Below, piece by piece: positions 17,613 to 27,068 of a stretch of DNA of 64,000 bases. The notes below the pieces were generated by a model. That model did not search any database, had not been told where the DNA came from, and saw only the letters and a program-made list of their open reading frames with translations. A program made the position numbers and the translations under genes. The stretch is from contig JAQYWC010000082.1 of NCBI GenBank assembly GCA_030145245.1, positions 1 through 64,000 on the forward strand, written 5' to 3'. The number at the start of each line of letters is the position of its first letter. The first letter of the stretch is position 1. This DNA is from Desulfobacterium sp. GTDB taxonomy: Bacteria; Desulfobacterota; Desulfobacteria; Desulfobacterales; Desulfobacteraceae.

Positions 17613-19109
17613 CTATTGAGATCCGATTTCCAGCAATGGTCTTGCCGGTTTTCCATCATCATCTGCTGGACCAACTTTAGTTGTACTAATTGTAAAATCA
17701 TCAATCCAAAGATATTGCTGCTCGGTCCAACCAGATGAAACAGTGCCATTGTCGTGCAATGAAATTGCTGTAATCCCGCCATCCTCGTTTGTTGAAAGGA
17801 CTAAACATGGATTTTTGTATCCATCTGCATATTTAATTGGATTATCTAATTTAATTCCATCAACCCACATTTCAAAAGCACCAGTATTATTGCTACCACC
17901 ACAAACATCTGAACAGTCTAATTTTATACAGCTAAGGCACTCCTCGCTTAAAGAAGAATCTCGCAGTTTCACATGAACTTCTAGAAAATGCCACTCTTGA
18001 GATGGTTTTCCATTTTGGCCATTATTGATCAGATATCCGTCTGAGTCTATGGGCCCTATGTAAAAAGGCAGCTGACCAGGATTCAATGTCTTAAAATACC
18101 CGGGATACCAATTACCGGCCGCTGAATTAGGACCACATAGTTGATAAACGCCAGACGATTTAACATATACCGATACAGAATCAGAATCATCAACGGGTGA
18201 CACAGAGTCAGGCGATTCTTCAATACCTGAGGGAAGCATCTGCGTATCCACTTTAAAAACAGTGGATATCGTACCCGAAGACGCATCAGGAGACTCCGCA
18301 TTGTCTGCTCTAAGCACCATCGTCTCAAGGAGAGTGTCATTTTTAATTATTTTAATTGATCTACCGGATGCTATGGAATAATCGGTGTCTCCATCGAACC
18401 TAAATTCATCCGGTTTAGTTTTTTTATATTCGCCTTTCAACTTGATATATTCTTGGGTGTTAGAATCAGTTCGTTCATAAGAAGATATTCCCCAAAAAGG
18501 AATTTGGGGAAATTCGTAATCAGCCGTAAAATTTAATAAGATTGGGTGTCCCCAATGCCTTTCATCTCCGAAACCATGCCCTTCCATATTTTCCAGATTC
18601 ACCTTTGTCCACAACCTTAACCATTTTTCATAGCCAACCCCTTTCCCAACTCCAAAACGGTAACCATTGCTAAATTTAAAATACCAACTAACGTATAATT
18701 CATCATAACCGCCCTTATTGGGTCCTGATTTGAGCCATTTTATTAATCCAATTTTTTCATGAACAGCTGTACCAGGTTGAGGAGCTATTTGCAACGAGGG
18801 AGTTCCATTTCTTCCAGTATTTAACTCAATAGAAATTTTATCACCCATAGAGTTCCTCAACCATCCATTCCAACTGTTTGAATTATTTCTTTCCTCAACC
18901 GGTAAACAGCTAGGTTCCCAAGTATCCAGATCAGGGCGATCGTAAGAGCCGACATTTGGATAATAACGGCCAGTAGTTGTGGGTTCCCACCGTTTTGAAT
19001 ATCCGTCAAAGTTATCTTTAAAAACCACTTCAGAAAAAGCTAACTGCCCAGTGACCAAAAATACGATTGTGACAATAAAATAAAAACGTATGCTATTACT
19101 TTGATTCAT
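17613..19109 (-). CDS. Secreted protein of unknown function, probably lectin/lyase-like jelly roll
   Basis: Protein of 498 aa with a Sec signal peptide (hydrophobic FYFIVTIVFLVTG, cleavage near LAFS-EVV). The mature part is rich in Trp, Tyr, Gly and Asp. It contains DELYVSWYFKFSNGYRFG, EWHFLEVHVKLRD and LWIDDFTIST, with a short FEMWVDGIKL stretch. These resemble concanavalin-like beta-sandwich domains of secreted lyases and lectins, but no catalytic motif was identified, so the role is left open. Four cysteines cluster in LSCIKLDCSDVCG. No PEP-CTERM tail is present; the protein ends LLEIGSQ. It lies 29 bp after the GT2 gene and is the last gene of the long minus-strand run before the ISL3 element. 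Confidence 0.65.
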   Translation of the reverse strand: MNQSNSIRFYFIVTIVFLVTGQLAFSEVVFKDNFDGYSKRWEPTTTGRYYPNVGSYDRPDLDTWEPSCLPVEERNNSNSWNGWLRNSMGDKISIELNTGRNGTPSLQIAPQPGTAVHEKIGLIKWLKSGPNKGGYDELYVSWYFKFSNGYRFGVGKGVGYEKWLRLWTKVNLENMEGHGFGDERHWGHPILLNFTADYEFPQIPFWGISSYERTDSNTQEYIKLKGEYKKTKPDEFRFDGDTDYSIASGRSIKIIKNDTLLETMVLRADNAESPDASSGTISTVFKVDTQMLPSGIEESPDSVSPVDDSDSVSVYVKSSGVYQLCGPNSAAGNWYPGYFKTLNPGQLPFYIGPIDSDGYLINNGQNGKPSQEWHFLEVHVKLRDSSLSEECLSCIKLDCSDVCGGSNNTGAFEMWVDGIKLDNPIKYADGYKNPCLVLSTNEDGGITAISLHDNGTVSSGWTEQQYLWIDDFTISTTKVGPADDDGKPARPLLEIGSQ

Positions 19110-19138
19110 AACCCACCTCTTAGTTGCATTAAAATTCC

Positions 19139-20083
19139 TTATCTATGCATTTTAAATCTAAGCAAAGAACCGTCAGACGCACAAATACGTGAAACGAATG
19201 AGGCTCCCCTAGATATAAAATAAACATTATATAACAAACAATAGACAAGCAAATTGAGAGGATACTTTTTTCTCTTTACTAAAGTCGCACAAAGAGACAT
19301 TATCAGATTAATCATAAATGCTACCAATACCATCGACACTGAATGATAACTGAATGAGAGTGCGATACCAATTATTGGCAGAACACAGTAGACAATACTA
19401 ATCATAGCAACTTTAGAAGTTAAAAAAGTTCTAACCGTTTTAAAATCATCTCGTCCATGACATATTTCACGATACATGAATTTCAATAGCGTTTTTGGAT
19501 ACCCTTCATGCACAACCAACAGGCTGCTATCATTTAAAATAGAGCCTTTATTAGCACGAACTCTGGAACAAAATTCATAATCTTCGCCTGAACTTAAGCC
19601 TTCGTCAAACCCACCTAACGCAATGAATTGTTTTTTAGCAATAACCATATGCCCACTATTAATATAGTTAGGATTTTCATATATCATTGGAAGAAACCAA
19701 TTTTTTTCTATCCAACTAGGGCGACTACTTATACCACACCTTGACCCTGTAACGATCAACTCCTCCGAATCAAGCAGCAGTTTGATCACTCTATCTATAT
19801 TCCCAACCCACTGAGCTGTAATAAAAACATCCGCATCTAAAAAGATGATAATGTCTCCCTTGGATTTTTCACATCCTAAATTCCTCAACCCGCCAATGGT
19901 TAAGGAAGGATTTACAATCAATTTACCATTTAAATCTTTTACAATTTCTTGAGTATTATCAGTCGACCCATTATCCACTACGATTATTTCATAATCCACA
20001 CCACGGATTAATTCATTGATCAATCTTAAATTTTTCCCTATCATCTCTTGTTCATTGTAAGTAGGAATAACTATTGATATCAT
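19139..20083 (-). CDS. Glycosyltransferase family 2 with C-terminal membrane segments
   Basis: Protein of 314 aa. GT-A core: SIVIPTYNEQEMIGKN at the N-terminus, VVDNGSTDNTQEIV (about 35-48), and the metal-binding region IIIFLDADVFI (DAD). A family-typical GGLRNLGCEKSKGD stretch and GEDYEFCSRVR follow. Two or three hydrophobic segments follow residue 225. It resembles its neighbour at 23009-23938 closely in order of motifs (both have GGLRNLG or SGLRNLG), so these two are probably paralogues. Expected to add a sugar to the lipid-linked glycan at the inner face of the membrane. Confidence 0.85.
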   Translation of the reverse strand: MISIVIPTYNEQEMIGKNLRLINELIRGVDYEIIVVDNGSTDNTQEIVKDLNGKLIVNPSLTIGGLRNLGCEKSKGDIIIFLDADVFITAQWVGNIDRVIKLLLDSEELIVTGSRCGISSRPSWIEKNWFLPMIYENPNYINSGHMVIAKKQFIALGGFDEGLSSGEDYEFCSRVRANKGSILNDSSLLVVHEGYPKTLLKFMYREICHGRDDFKTVRTFLTSKVAMISIVYCVLPIIGIALSFSYHSVSMVLVAFMINLIMSLCATLVKRKKYPLNLLVYCLLYNVYFISRGASFVSRICASDGSLLRFKMHR

Positions 20084-20117
20084 CGATATGCAAATCGCCC
20101 CCTGTTAACATCATTAA

Positions 20118-21335
20118 TTAGTAGTATTTCAGAACTCTTTTAAAAACATAAAGCCCCTCTAATATTTCAACTCGTTTTTTAAAAGAAAATTTATTCAATA
20201 TTCTGTCTCTACTTTTAATCGAAAATTCACCGGACACCACATTATCTCTTAATAACATAAGGACGTAACGAACAAGACGTATGTATTCTCCAGTTTCTGC
20301 AAGCGCCCCCGTTTCTCCGTGCACTACCAACTCTGGCACACCACCAACATTCGTTGCCACCACTGGAATACCCATTGCCATAGCTTCGAGTACTGTGTTG
20401 GGCATTCCTTCCGAAAGTGACGTCATTAAGAACAAATCAAACGAAGGATAGATATCCAGCAAATCGTTTCTGTGGCCCGTAAAATACACATGCATATTTA
20501 ACGCCAACTCATCAACTATTTTCTTTGCATGCAGCAGTTCATCACCATAACCATCCCCAACTATCACAAACTTTACATTTGGCATTTTTTTTACAACAGC
20601 CTGGGCAACTTTGAAAAAAGTTGGCAAATCCTTGTCATATGCTATACGAGCTACTGTTCCGACCAAATATTCATCCGGCCGCAAGCTAAGTTCATCTTTT
20701 AATACTGATCTTCCATTTTCTCTTTTCCAGTAATCACAATCGATTCCATTTGGCAGGACACTTATATTTTCTTTTTTTAAATCACTTTTTATTAAACGTT
20801 TTTTAGTATCTTCAGATATTGTTAATATAGGCTTAGAATATTTCTTCATTAAAAAAATACGAATTCGATCCCTAACAATATGATTTAAATATTCAAGATT
20901 ACTTTTAAAATCCTCTCGTGTGTAATTAGCATAAGAATGACAGGTATACATAATGTGTAAATGGGGATTAATTTGTTTTAAAAACCACCCATAAAGAAGG
21001 GTTTTATCATCATGTGCATGAAGCAAACTAATTCTAAACTTTTTAATTAATAGATGAAGCTGTCTTACACATTTTAAATCCAATAGATATTTATCAGAAA
21101 CATCAACATAATTAATCATAAGTTCTGCAGCTTTTTTATCTATCTCAAATTCATCATCCCTTGGATCACGCAAATAAGTAACCAGAACATCTACACGTTC
21201 AGGATTATGATGTTTCGCCGATAACAATATTGTCTTGTCAGGCCCCCCGCCACCTTTATAGGTTCCGCGAAGATCCATGACACGAACAGGGGATACACAG
21301 TGATTTTGTTTTTTCATTTGTAACAGATCAATCAT
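20118..21335 (-). CDS. Glycosyltransferase family 4 (GT-B)
   Basis: Protein of 405 aa with a GT4 layout: an N-terminal glycine-rich loop (RGTYKGGGGPDKTIL) and a central HAHDDKTLLYG. The C-terminal domain has GTVARIAYDKDLPTFFKVA, FVIVGDGYGDELL and LFLMTSLSEGMPNTVLEAMA, the last holding the E-x7-E donor motif. ATG at 21335 overlaps the TGA of the acetyltransferase gene (8 nt), which suggests coupled translation; a TTG one codon earlier is less likely. Cytoplasmic transfer of a nucleotide-sugar residue in glycan assembly. Confidence 0.87.
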   Translation of the reverse strand: MIDLLQMKKQNHCVSPVRVMDLRGTYKGGGGPDKTILLSAKHHNPERVDVLVTYLRDPRDDEFEIDKKAAELMINYVDVSDKYLLDLKCVRQLHLLIKKFRISLLHAHDDKTLLYGWFLKQINPHLHIMYTCHSYANYTREDFKSNLEYLNHIVRDRIRIFLMKKYSKPILTISEDTKKRLIKSDLKKENISVLPNGIDCDYWKRENGRSVLKDELSLRPDEYLVGTVARIAYDKDLPTFFKVAQAVVKKMPNVKFVIVGDGYGDELLHAKKIVDELALNMHVYFTGHRNDLLDIYPSFDLFLMTSLSEGMPNTVLEAMAMGIPVVATNVGGVPELVVHGETGALAETGEYIRLVRYVLMLLRDNVVSGEFSIKSRDRILNKFSFKKRVEILEGLYVFKRVLKYY

Positions 21336-21846
21336 CAATAGTTTTAAAATAACATGGGTTCACAATCGCCATGGTATTTTTCTCCATATTAGTATTTAAA
21401 ACGACATTAGCTCCAACCTTACAGTTGTCCTCTACCCGAATATCACCTATCAATTTAGCACCAGTCCCTATCAAAACATTATTACAAACTGTAGGTGCGC
21501 CACCGTAGCCGCCCCTGTCTCCAAAAGTAACACCCTGATATATGGTACAATAATCACCGACCACAGTATCAGGATGAAAAATTATACCCCCAAAGTGATG
21601 TATACGTAACCCCTTTCCAATTTTACAACATGCAGGGATGGATATACCAGTGGTAATTTCAATTAAGCGCTCTACAAAATATCTTAACGGTTGGGTCGGA
21701 ATGTGCCATCTATGACACCAATTAAAAAACCGATATACAGTTATGGCCTGAAATCCTGGAGAAAGAATACCGGCTATACAAACACGAATAGAAAAACAGT
21801 CTTCGACAGAAAAGCGTTTTAAGTCTTCCTTTAAATTATCAAACAT
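21328..21846 (-). CDS. Serine O-acetyltransferase-like hexapeptide protein
   Basis: Protein of 172 aa. The helical N-terminus leads into a left-handed beta-helix of hexapeptide repeats with the CysE-type active region (IHHFGGIIFHPDTVVGDYCT then GVTFGDRGG). It is shorter than full CysE (about 270 aa), as is usual for the small exopolysaccharide-locus versions, which may acetylate a sugar or serine instead of feeding cysteine synthesis. It overlaps both neighbours by 8 nt (GT4 genes on each side). Acetyl-CoA is the expected donor; the acceptor is unknown. Confidence 0.82.
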   Translation of the reverse strand: MFDNLKEDLKRFSVEDCFSIRVCIAGILSPGFQAITVYRFFNWCHRWHIPTQPLRYFVERLIEITTGISIPACCKIGKGLRIHHFGGIIFHPDTVVGDYCTIYQGVTFGDRGGYGGAPTVCNNVLIGTGAKLIGDIRVEDNCKVGANVVLNTNMEKNTMAIVNPCYFKTIDD

Positions 21847-23005
21847 TTTCTAATAGATCATTATAAAGATTTTTATATTGATCAACCATTTTCTCAACTG
21901 TAAATTTATTTATTACAGTCTTTCTACCAGCCATCCCTACTGATTTGCAAAGTTCTGAATTGCCATACAGACTTAGGATCTGACCCGCCATTCCGCAATA
22001 ATTATCCGGATCATATAAAAATCCATTTTTCCCATTTTCTATTATCTCAGGAGTACCACCAACAAGGGTTGAAATCACAGGCAATCCAGACATCATTGCT
22101 TCCAGAATCGTATTCGAATGGCCTTCATAAAAAGAGGGTTGAATAAAAATATCCATGGCAGCCAGGCAGAAGGGAATATCATCTCGTCGGCCTAATAGTA
22201 TCACATTATCAGTCAACTGCATCTCTTTGGTTAATTTACTTACTTTATCTTTCTCACTTCCATCGCCAACGATCAAAAGTTTAATTTTATGTCTTTTGGT
22301 TTTATGAACCTTATTTAAAAACATATCGAAAACATGTATTAATCCTGTTAAATTTTTAACAGGATCTAAACGACCTACAAAACCAATCGCAAAATCATTT
22401 TCATGAAGTCCAATATTCAATTTCGCATTTTGCAATTCCAAATTAAAACTGGAAATATCAATTCCGTTGTATATCACCCTAACCATATCACGACGCACAC
22501 CTGTCAAATTGGCATAATCATCAGCCATCTGATAAGAAGGTGTAATGATAGCATCAGCAAAGGCTGAGGCTATTTTTTGAGCTATTTTCTGTCTTTGGCT
22601 GATACCAATATTTACATCTGATGCGGTTTTGCCATGAAAAGCATATATGAACTTGCAACGGCGTCTACATAACATTTTGGTTGCAACAAGCCCTTCTATA
22701 TATGTTCCCCAACCTTGGGCATGAACTATATCAGCACGGTACGAATTAATTTGTTTTAATATATTTTTTGGCACCGAAAGATCGTTACCTTCTTGTTTAT
22801 TGATTGATACAATCTGAGTGTCCCCATTCAAAGAACGCGCATAATCAGGATGATAATCAGTAAAACTGATTATTTTGTTTATTATTCTATCACCAGAATA
22901 ATTACATAAATTTCCTAATACAGCCTCAGCACCACCAACAGTGTATTTATGAACCAAATGCAATACACGGGTAGGTCGTTCTGATGGTGGTTCCTTTAGG
23001 TTCAT
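21839..23005 (-). CDS. Glycosyltransferase family 4 (GT-B)
   Basis: Protein of 388 aa. The N-terminal domain begins RVLHLVHKYTVGGAEAVLGN, the classic GT4 GGAE loop. The C-terminal domain has FVGRLDPVKNLTGLIHVF, LLIVGDGSEKDKV, VILLGRRDDIP and FIQPSFYEGHSNTILEAMMS with the E-x7-E motif. Stop at 21839 overlaps the next start by 8 nt. Expected to build the cytoplasmic lipid-linked oligosaccharide. It is similar in layout to the GT4 at 20118-21335. Confidence 0.88.
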   Translation of the reverse strand: MNLKEPPSERPTRVLHLVHKYTVGGAEAVLGNLCNYSGDRIINKIISFTDYHPDYARSLNGDTQIVSINKQEGNDLSVPKNILKQINSYRADIVHAQGWGTYIEGLVATKMLCRRRCKFIYAFHGKTASDVNIGISQRQKIAQKIASAFADAIITPSYQMADDYANLTGVRRDMVRVIYNGIDISSFNLELQNAKLNIGLHENDFAIGFVGRLDPVKNLTGLIHVFDMFLNKVHKTKRHKIKLLIVGDGSEKDKVSKLTKEMQLTDNVILLGRRDDIPFCLAAMDIFIQPSFYEGHSNTILEAMMSGLPVISTLVGGTPEIIENGKNGFLYDPDNYCGMAGQILSLYGNSELCKSVGMAGRKTVINKFTVEKMVDQYKNLYNDLLENV

Positions 23006-23008
23006 AAC

Positions 23009-23938
23009 TTAAGCATCCTTTAGCACGGCTATGGTTCTTGCAAAAAAGTATGCTTGCAACAAAACCATTAGGATTAACAACCTAGCAATACTTCGAGTCA
23101 CTTTCTTTTTCAGTACTTTCCATAGAACTATTAGAGAAGGACAAAGATATAACATAAACACACCGACATTAAGTAGTTGTGATTGTGTAACCATACTATA
23201 CAGGAATAAAGACGGAACAACCAAACCAAAATAGATTGGAATACCAAGGCTGGATAGCTCTTTAAATTTTAAGCCATGACTTTTAATACCGCTGAAATTT
23301 CCAATACCACGCCAAACCTCTTTTCTGAAAAATTCCTTGATAGTAGCGGCCTCTCCACGATGGACCACCTTGATATTAGAATCGGAAACAATAGTCCCAA
23401 ATTTTGAAATTCTGTAAGAAAAATCAACATCCTCAGCCGTGATAAGCCCAGGGTTAAAACCTCCAATCTCATTAAAAAGATGACTTCTAACAAAAAGATT
23501 CATGGACTCCAGCCATTCAACCTCCTGAACTTCTTTTTCCTTCTGTCTGACAAGATACCATGTAGTCTGCACCCATGTTGCATTTTCCGGTATTACAGGA
23601 GGAGCCCCCCATGCTGCGATTTCCAAAGAATAAAAATATTTTTCGGCATTTTTAAGCCAATCTGCTGACACAATACAATCTGCATCGACAAAAGCAAGTA
23701 TATTCCCCTTTGCTAAACATGCACCAAGATTTCTCAATCCTGATACATTTTTTTCATCATCCACGACAAGGGACACATTGTATTCTCCAACAATATCTCT
23801 TGTCCTGTCTGTAGAACCGTTATCAACCACAATAACTTCGAATCTATCTTGAGGATAGTTTAGCCTAAAAATAGATTCTAGACACATTGAAATATTTTTT
23901 TCTTCATTAAAGGCTGGAATAATAATGGAGATAACCAT
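23009..23938 (-). CDS. Glycosyltransferase family 2 with C-terminal membrane segments
   Basis: Protein of 309 aa: SIIIPAFNEEKNISMCLESI, VVDNGSTDRTRDIV, SGLRNLGACLAKGNI, the DAD metal motif in AFVDADCIVS and TAEDVDFSYRI. Hydrophobic segments lie at about 235-300. The layout matches the GT2 gene at 19139-20083. Gaps to both neighbours are 3 bp, so it is firmly inside the operon. Confidence 0.86.
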   Translation of the reverse strand: MVISIIIPAFNEEKNISMCLESIFRLNYPQDRFEVIVVDNGSTDRTRDIVGEYNVSLVVDDEKNVSGLRNLGACLAKGNILAFVDADCIVSADWLKNAEKYFYSLEIAAWGAPPVIPENATWVQTTWYLVRQKEKEVQEVEWLESMNLFVRSHLFNEIGGFNPGLITAEDVDFSYRISKFGTIVSDSNIKVVHRGEAATIKEFFRKEVWRGIGNFSGIKSHGLKFKELSSLGIPIYFGLVVPSLFLYSMVTQSQLLNVGVFMLYLCPSLIVLWKVLKKKVTRSIARLLILMVLLQAYFFARTIAVLKDA

Positions 23939-23941
23939 AAC

Positions 23942-25099
23942 CTATACCCTTTTTGTTGGTTCCCATTTGACAATTCGTTGTCCTGTCACAAGATTTTTCC
24001 AGCTTAACAACAGGCTTAAATTAAACACAAAAAACATGGCGGGAAATTTAAACAGACTATTTATCTTAATTTTATAAGAAACTACCCCAAACGAGAAAAT
24101 TGAAACCAGAAATGTCGCAATCTGTATCCAGAAAATCATTGTGTAAAAGAAAAAATCCCCCATGAGAACAATAGCGCTGTTAGAAAGAAGGCTTACAATC
24201 AGAAAAAAAGGCAACATCCATCGCAACAATTTGTGACTAAACAGCTGAAACGAAACCATCCCGTATTTAAACGGATTCAAAAGGTTTAGATTTGATATAA
24301 AAGCCCACATCCCCCTGGTGATAGTTCTGACTTTGCGATCCATTTCTCCTTTGCTGGATGTGGGGGTATAATATTTTGCAATAACGCGATAATCCTCAAT
24401 AACACGATATCCCATTTCTATAGATCTTAATGCCGCATAAAAATCCGGGGGAAATGAAGGTTCCCAACCGCCTTCCGCAATTTCACTGCGTACAGCATAG
24501 AACCCGCCGGTGACACCGATCAAGCTTCCAATTTTCGTGGTATATTTCCTGACCAGCATATCATAGTTAATATACAAGATATCACCTGTATTATCATTAT
24601 TTAACTGTTCAATTTGATCACGACAGCTCACGGCTCCCACAGATGGATCTCCAAAGTTCGAAACAACAGCTTTGAGAGCTTCGGGCTGCATTAAAATCGA
24701 CACATCCGTAAAAATAACGATCTCAGAATTAATATTCCCGATCACCTTATTCTGAGCACCAACCTTGCCATATCGCTGGGTAAGAGCAACACATTTGACA
24801 CCCTTTGATTCATAGCGTCGTACAATATCAACCGTATTGTCGTCAGATCCATCTGAAACCACAACAATAGACAGAGCATGGTCAGGATAGTCAAGTTCAA
24901 GGCAATTAAGGAGTTTTTGTTCTATTTCCATTTCACCGTTGCACACGGGAATGATGAGAGTTACAGATCGCACAGAATCATCCCTTTGTACCTTTTTTTG
25001 AACGAAGAGACCAATAAAGGCAAGCAATACAGGATAGAGCAATACCGTATAGGCAACAGCAAAAATAGAAAGCCAAAATATTATAATTATCAATGTCAT
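23942..25099 (-). CDS. Membrane-embedded glycosyltransferase family 2 (cellulose-synthase-like layout)
   Basis: Protein of 385 aa. An N-terminal membrane segment (3-33) is followed by a GT2 core (SVTLIIPVCNGEMEIEQKLL, VVVSDGSDDNTVDIV, FTDVSILMQPEAL) and three or more C-terminal membrane segments (about 285-370). The arrangement resembles processive or polyprenyl-linked GT2 enzymes with flanking helices. It is a close structural twin of the gene at 25908-27068: both have GSDDGT/GSDDNT, FTDVS and a late RxxTRGMW or KVRSQAGMY stretch. The ribosome site lies in the end of the deacetylase gene (AAAAGG). Confidence 0.85.
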   Translation of the reverse strand: MTLIIIIFWLSIFAVAYTVLLYPVLLAFIGLFVQKKVQRDDSVRSVTLIIPVCNGEMEIEQKLLNCLELDYPDHALSIVVVSDGSDDNTVDIVRRYESKGVKCVALTQRYGKVGAQNKVIGNINSEIVIFTDVSILMQPEALKAVVSNFGDPSVGAVSCRDQIEQLNNDNTGDILYINYDMLVRKYTTKIGSLIGVTGGFYAVRSEIAEGGWEPSFPPDFYAALRSIEMGYRVIEDYRVIAKYYTPTSSKGEMDRKVRTITRGMWAFISNLNLLNPFKYGMVSFQLFSHKLLRWMLPFFLIVSLLSNSAIVLMGDFFFYTMIFWIQIATFLVSIFSFGVVSYKIKINSLFKFPAMFFVFNLSLLLSWKNLVTGQRIVKWEPTKRV

Positions 25100-25103
25100 T
25101 GAA

Positions 25104-25895
25104 CTACCTTTTAAATGGATAAAGATGGTACAGACTATGCCTCAACCTTTCATACAGTTTAAGCCCCAAAAACTGTTTCAACGCAGTTTTCGCTTGATCG
25201 ATTACGGAATACATCCGTATACTCGAAGGCTTCAGAGCTTTCTCAAACTCTCCTAAAGAGGTTCCCCTTCTAATTTCTAATCGTTTCAAAAGATAGGGAT
25301 CGGTAATCTTGGTATTAACGCCAAGGATACATGACAGTGCTGCACTATACCCCTGATGGCGAATCTCTTTCAGCATGGCACGGGTATAATGCCCCCCGGG
25401 ATAGGCAAACGTCAGGACCGGGCATTGAACAGCCTTTTCAATGAACATTTTTGACTGTATGAGTTCATGGGAAATAGCCTTTTCATCAAGCAATGGCAGC
25501 CAGGTGTGAGTCAATCCATGGGAACCTATCTCCATACCGTTTTTTCTCAACGTTCTCAATTGCATGGATGTCATATGGTGCTCCAGGCCGATTCGATCTG
25601 CAATAATAAAAAAGGTAGCTGAAAAACCATACTTTTTTAATGTGGGAAACGCATACTTAAAATTAGACACATGACCATCATCAAAGGTGAGCGCAATTTG
25701 GTCCGGTGAAACAGTATTTGCTCTCATGTGTTCAAGATAGCGTTCCACAGAAATGACGGTATAACCATTATCAAAAAGAAATCTCATTTGCGCCTCAAAC
25801 TCATGAAGCCTTGCAACGGTTCCGAGAGAGGCAGCATCTATCTTTTCTGATGGCTCGTATGTAGTATCAATATCGTGGTACAATAGTATTTTCAT
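25104..25895 (-). CDS. Polysaccharide deacetylase (NodB homology)
   Basis: Protein of 263 aa with the CE4/NodB motifs: motif 1 ALTFDDGHVSNFKYAF (TFDDG, about 88-92), motif 2 GSHGLTHTWLPLL (H-x3-H metal ligands) and motif 3 FAYPGGHYTRAM. No signal peptide or membrane anchor is evident (starts MKILLYHDID), so it may act on a cytoplasmic lipid-linked intermediate. It should remove acetyl groups from N-acetylated sugars. It lies between two GT2 genes of similar layout. A second, XrtA-type deacetylase is at 46601. Confidence 0.85.
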   Translation of the reverse strand: MKILLYHDIDTTYEPSEKIDAASLGTVARLHEFEAQMRFLFDNGYTVISVERYLEHMRANTVSPDQIALTFDDGHVSNFKYAFPTLKKYGFSATFFIIADRIGLEHHMTSMQLRTLRKNGMEIGSHGLTHTWLPLLDEKAISHELIQSKMFIEKAVQCPVLTFAYPGGHYTRAMLKEIRHQGYSAALSCILGVNTKITDPYLLKRLEIRRGTSLGEFEKALKPSSIRMYSVIDQAKTALKQFLGLKLYERLRHSLYHLYPFKR

Positions 25896-25907
25896 CAGTT
25901 ACAACGC

Positions 25908-27068
25908 CTATTCTACTTTTTTCCAGGTAGCAGCTTGAGTTTTTTTTAAAAACGCAACAAAGCCGTTCAACGAACCAATATTTGTAACGGTAAAAAAATA
26001 AGGGACATAGAGCAACGGAACACTATATTTATGTTTCTGCGTATATGCCCCTGTCAGAGCTAACAGATAAAATCCGATCTGAAAAGCCAGAACGGATGAA
26101 TAAAATGGCAGATAAAACAAACACAGGTTACTGAGAAAGACAAGTAGAATCATCCAGGGCACGACAACGGGTCCTACCGTATGGGACATAAAAATGAACC
26201 AGATGAGCGGATTTCTAAACATGAACATATCTTTAAACATCCAGAAAATTTGATACATCCCTGCCTGGCTTCTTACTTTTTGATTATAAAAGAAAAAGGT
26301 CTTATCAAGCACATCTCCCCTTGCCACAGCATCAGGTTCAAAGATGATCCTGTATCCCTGCTGCACAATACCAAGGGGAACCGCCTTGTCATCATTGATG
26401 GTGCCGGAAGGAGGCGGACGGTACAACCGTCTTCGGCAGGCATAAATGGTGCCGTCACAAGCCAGAATGGAGGCAACCCTGCCCTCGATTTTTTGTATAA
26501 AACGTTGATACTTCCAGTAAAGCGCGGTTCCTTTTCCAAGCTCTGAATTGGCTCTATTGTAAATATGATTGCCGGTAACAGCGCCAATGTCCTTATTCCC
26601 AAAATTTCGAACGAGTTTCATGACTGCGTTTCTGTCGAACAATTCAGACACATCCGTGAAAATGCAGATTTCCCCGATGGCTTTTTCAACCCCATCATTG
26701 ACCACGGCCATCTTACCCCGCCTTGTTTCATGGGGAAAAAATCGAATGCCTTTGGAAACATAGTTATCAACGATCTCATTGGTCCCATCATCGGAACCGT
26801 CCGAACCTATAATAATTTCTAATTTATCTGCTGGATATTCAAGGGAGAGACAATTTAAAATCTTTTTTTCAATATGCTTAACTTCATTGTACGCTGCAAT
26901 GATAATGCTGACACGGGGCAAGATATCGGTATCCAAAAATTTAACGACTGTTTTACGGATGAATAAAGATAATGTCCAAATAATTACCGGGTAAAGGAAA
27001 TAGACGTAGACCACAAAGAAAACAGCGCACCAGAATATTAAAATTAACATTTTTTCAATCATACTCAA
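25908..27068 (-). CDS. Membrane-embedded glycosyltransferase family 2
   Basis: Protein of 386 aa: N-terminal membrane helix (about 8-35), GT-A core (VSIIIAAYNEVKHIEKKILN, IIIGSDGSDDGTNEIV, CIFTDVSELFDRNA) and C-terminal helices (about 285-360). Start choice is uncertain. A TTG at 27068 has AGGAG 6 nt upstream and overlaps the TGA of the upstream gene; the ATG two codons later (27062) has a 12-nt spacing. I keep the TTG. Twin of 23942-25099. Probably adds or polymerises a sugar at the membrane. Confidence 0.83.
   Translation of the reverse strand: MSMIEKMLILIFWCAVFFVVYVYFLYPVIIWTLSLFIRKTVVKFLDTDILPRVSIIIAAYNEVKHIEKKILNCLSLEYPADKLEIIIGSDGSDDGTNEIVDNYVSKGIRFFPHETRRGKMAVVNDGVEKAIGEICIFTDVSELFDRNAVMKLVRNFGNKDIGAVTGNHIYNRANSELGKGTALYWKYQRFIQKIEGRVASILACDGTIYACRRRLYRPPPSGTINDDKAVPLGIVQQGYRIIFEPDAVARGDVLDKTFFFYNQKVRSQAGMYQIFWMFKDMFMFRNPLIWFIFMSHTVGPVVVPWMILLVFLSNLCLFYLPFYSSVLAFQIGFYLLALTGAYTQKHKYSVPLLYVPYFFTVTNIGSLNGFVAFLKKTQAATWKKVE

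Noticed and set aside
17613-19109. Exosortase substrate signal on the secreted protein
   Set aside because: The C-terminus ends LLEIGSQ with no PEP-like motif, membrane helix or basic tail.
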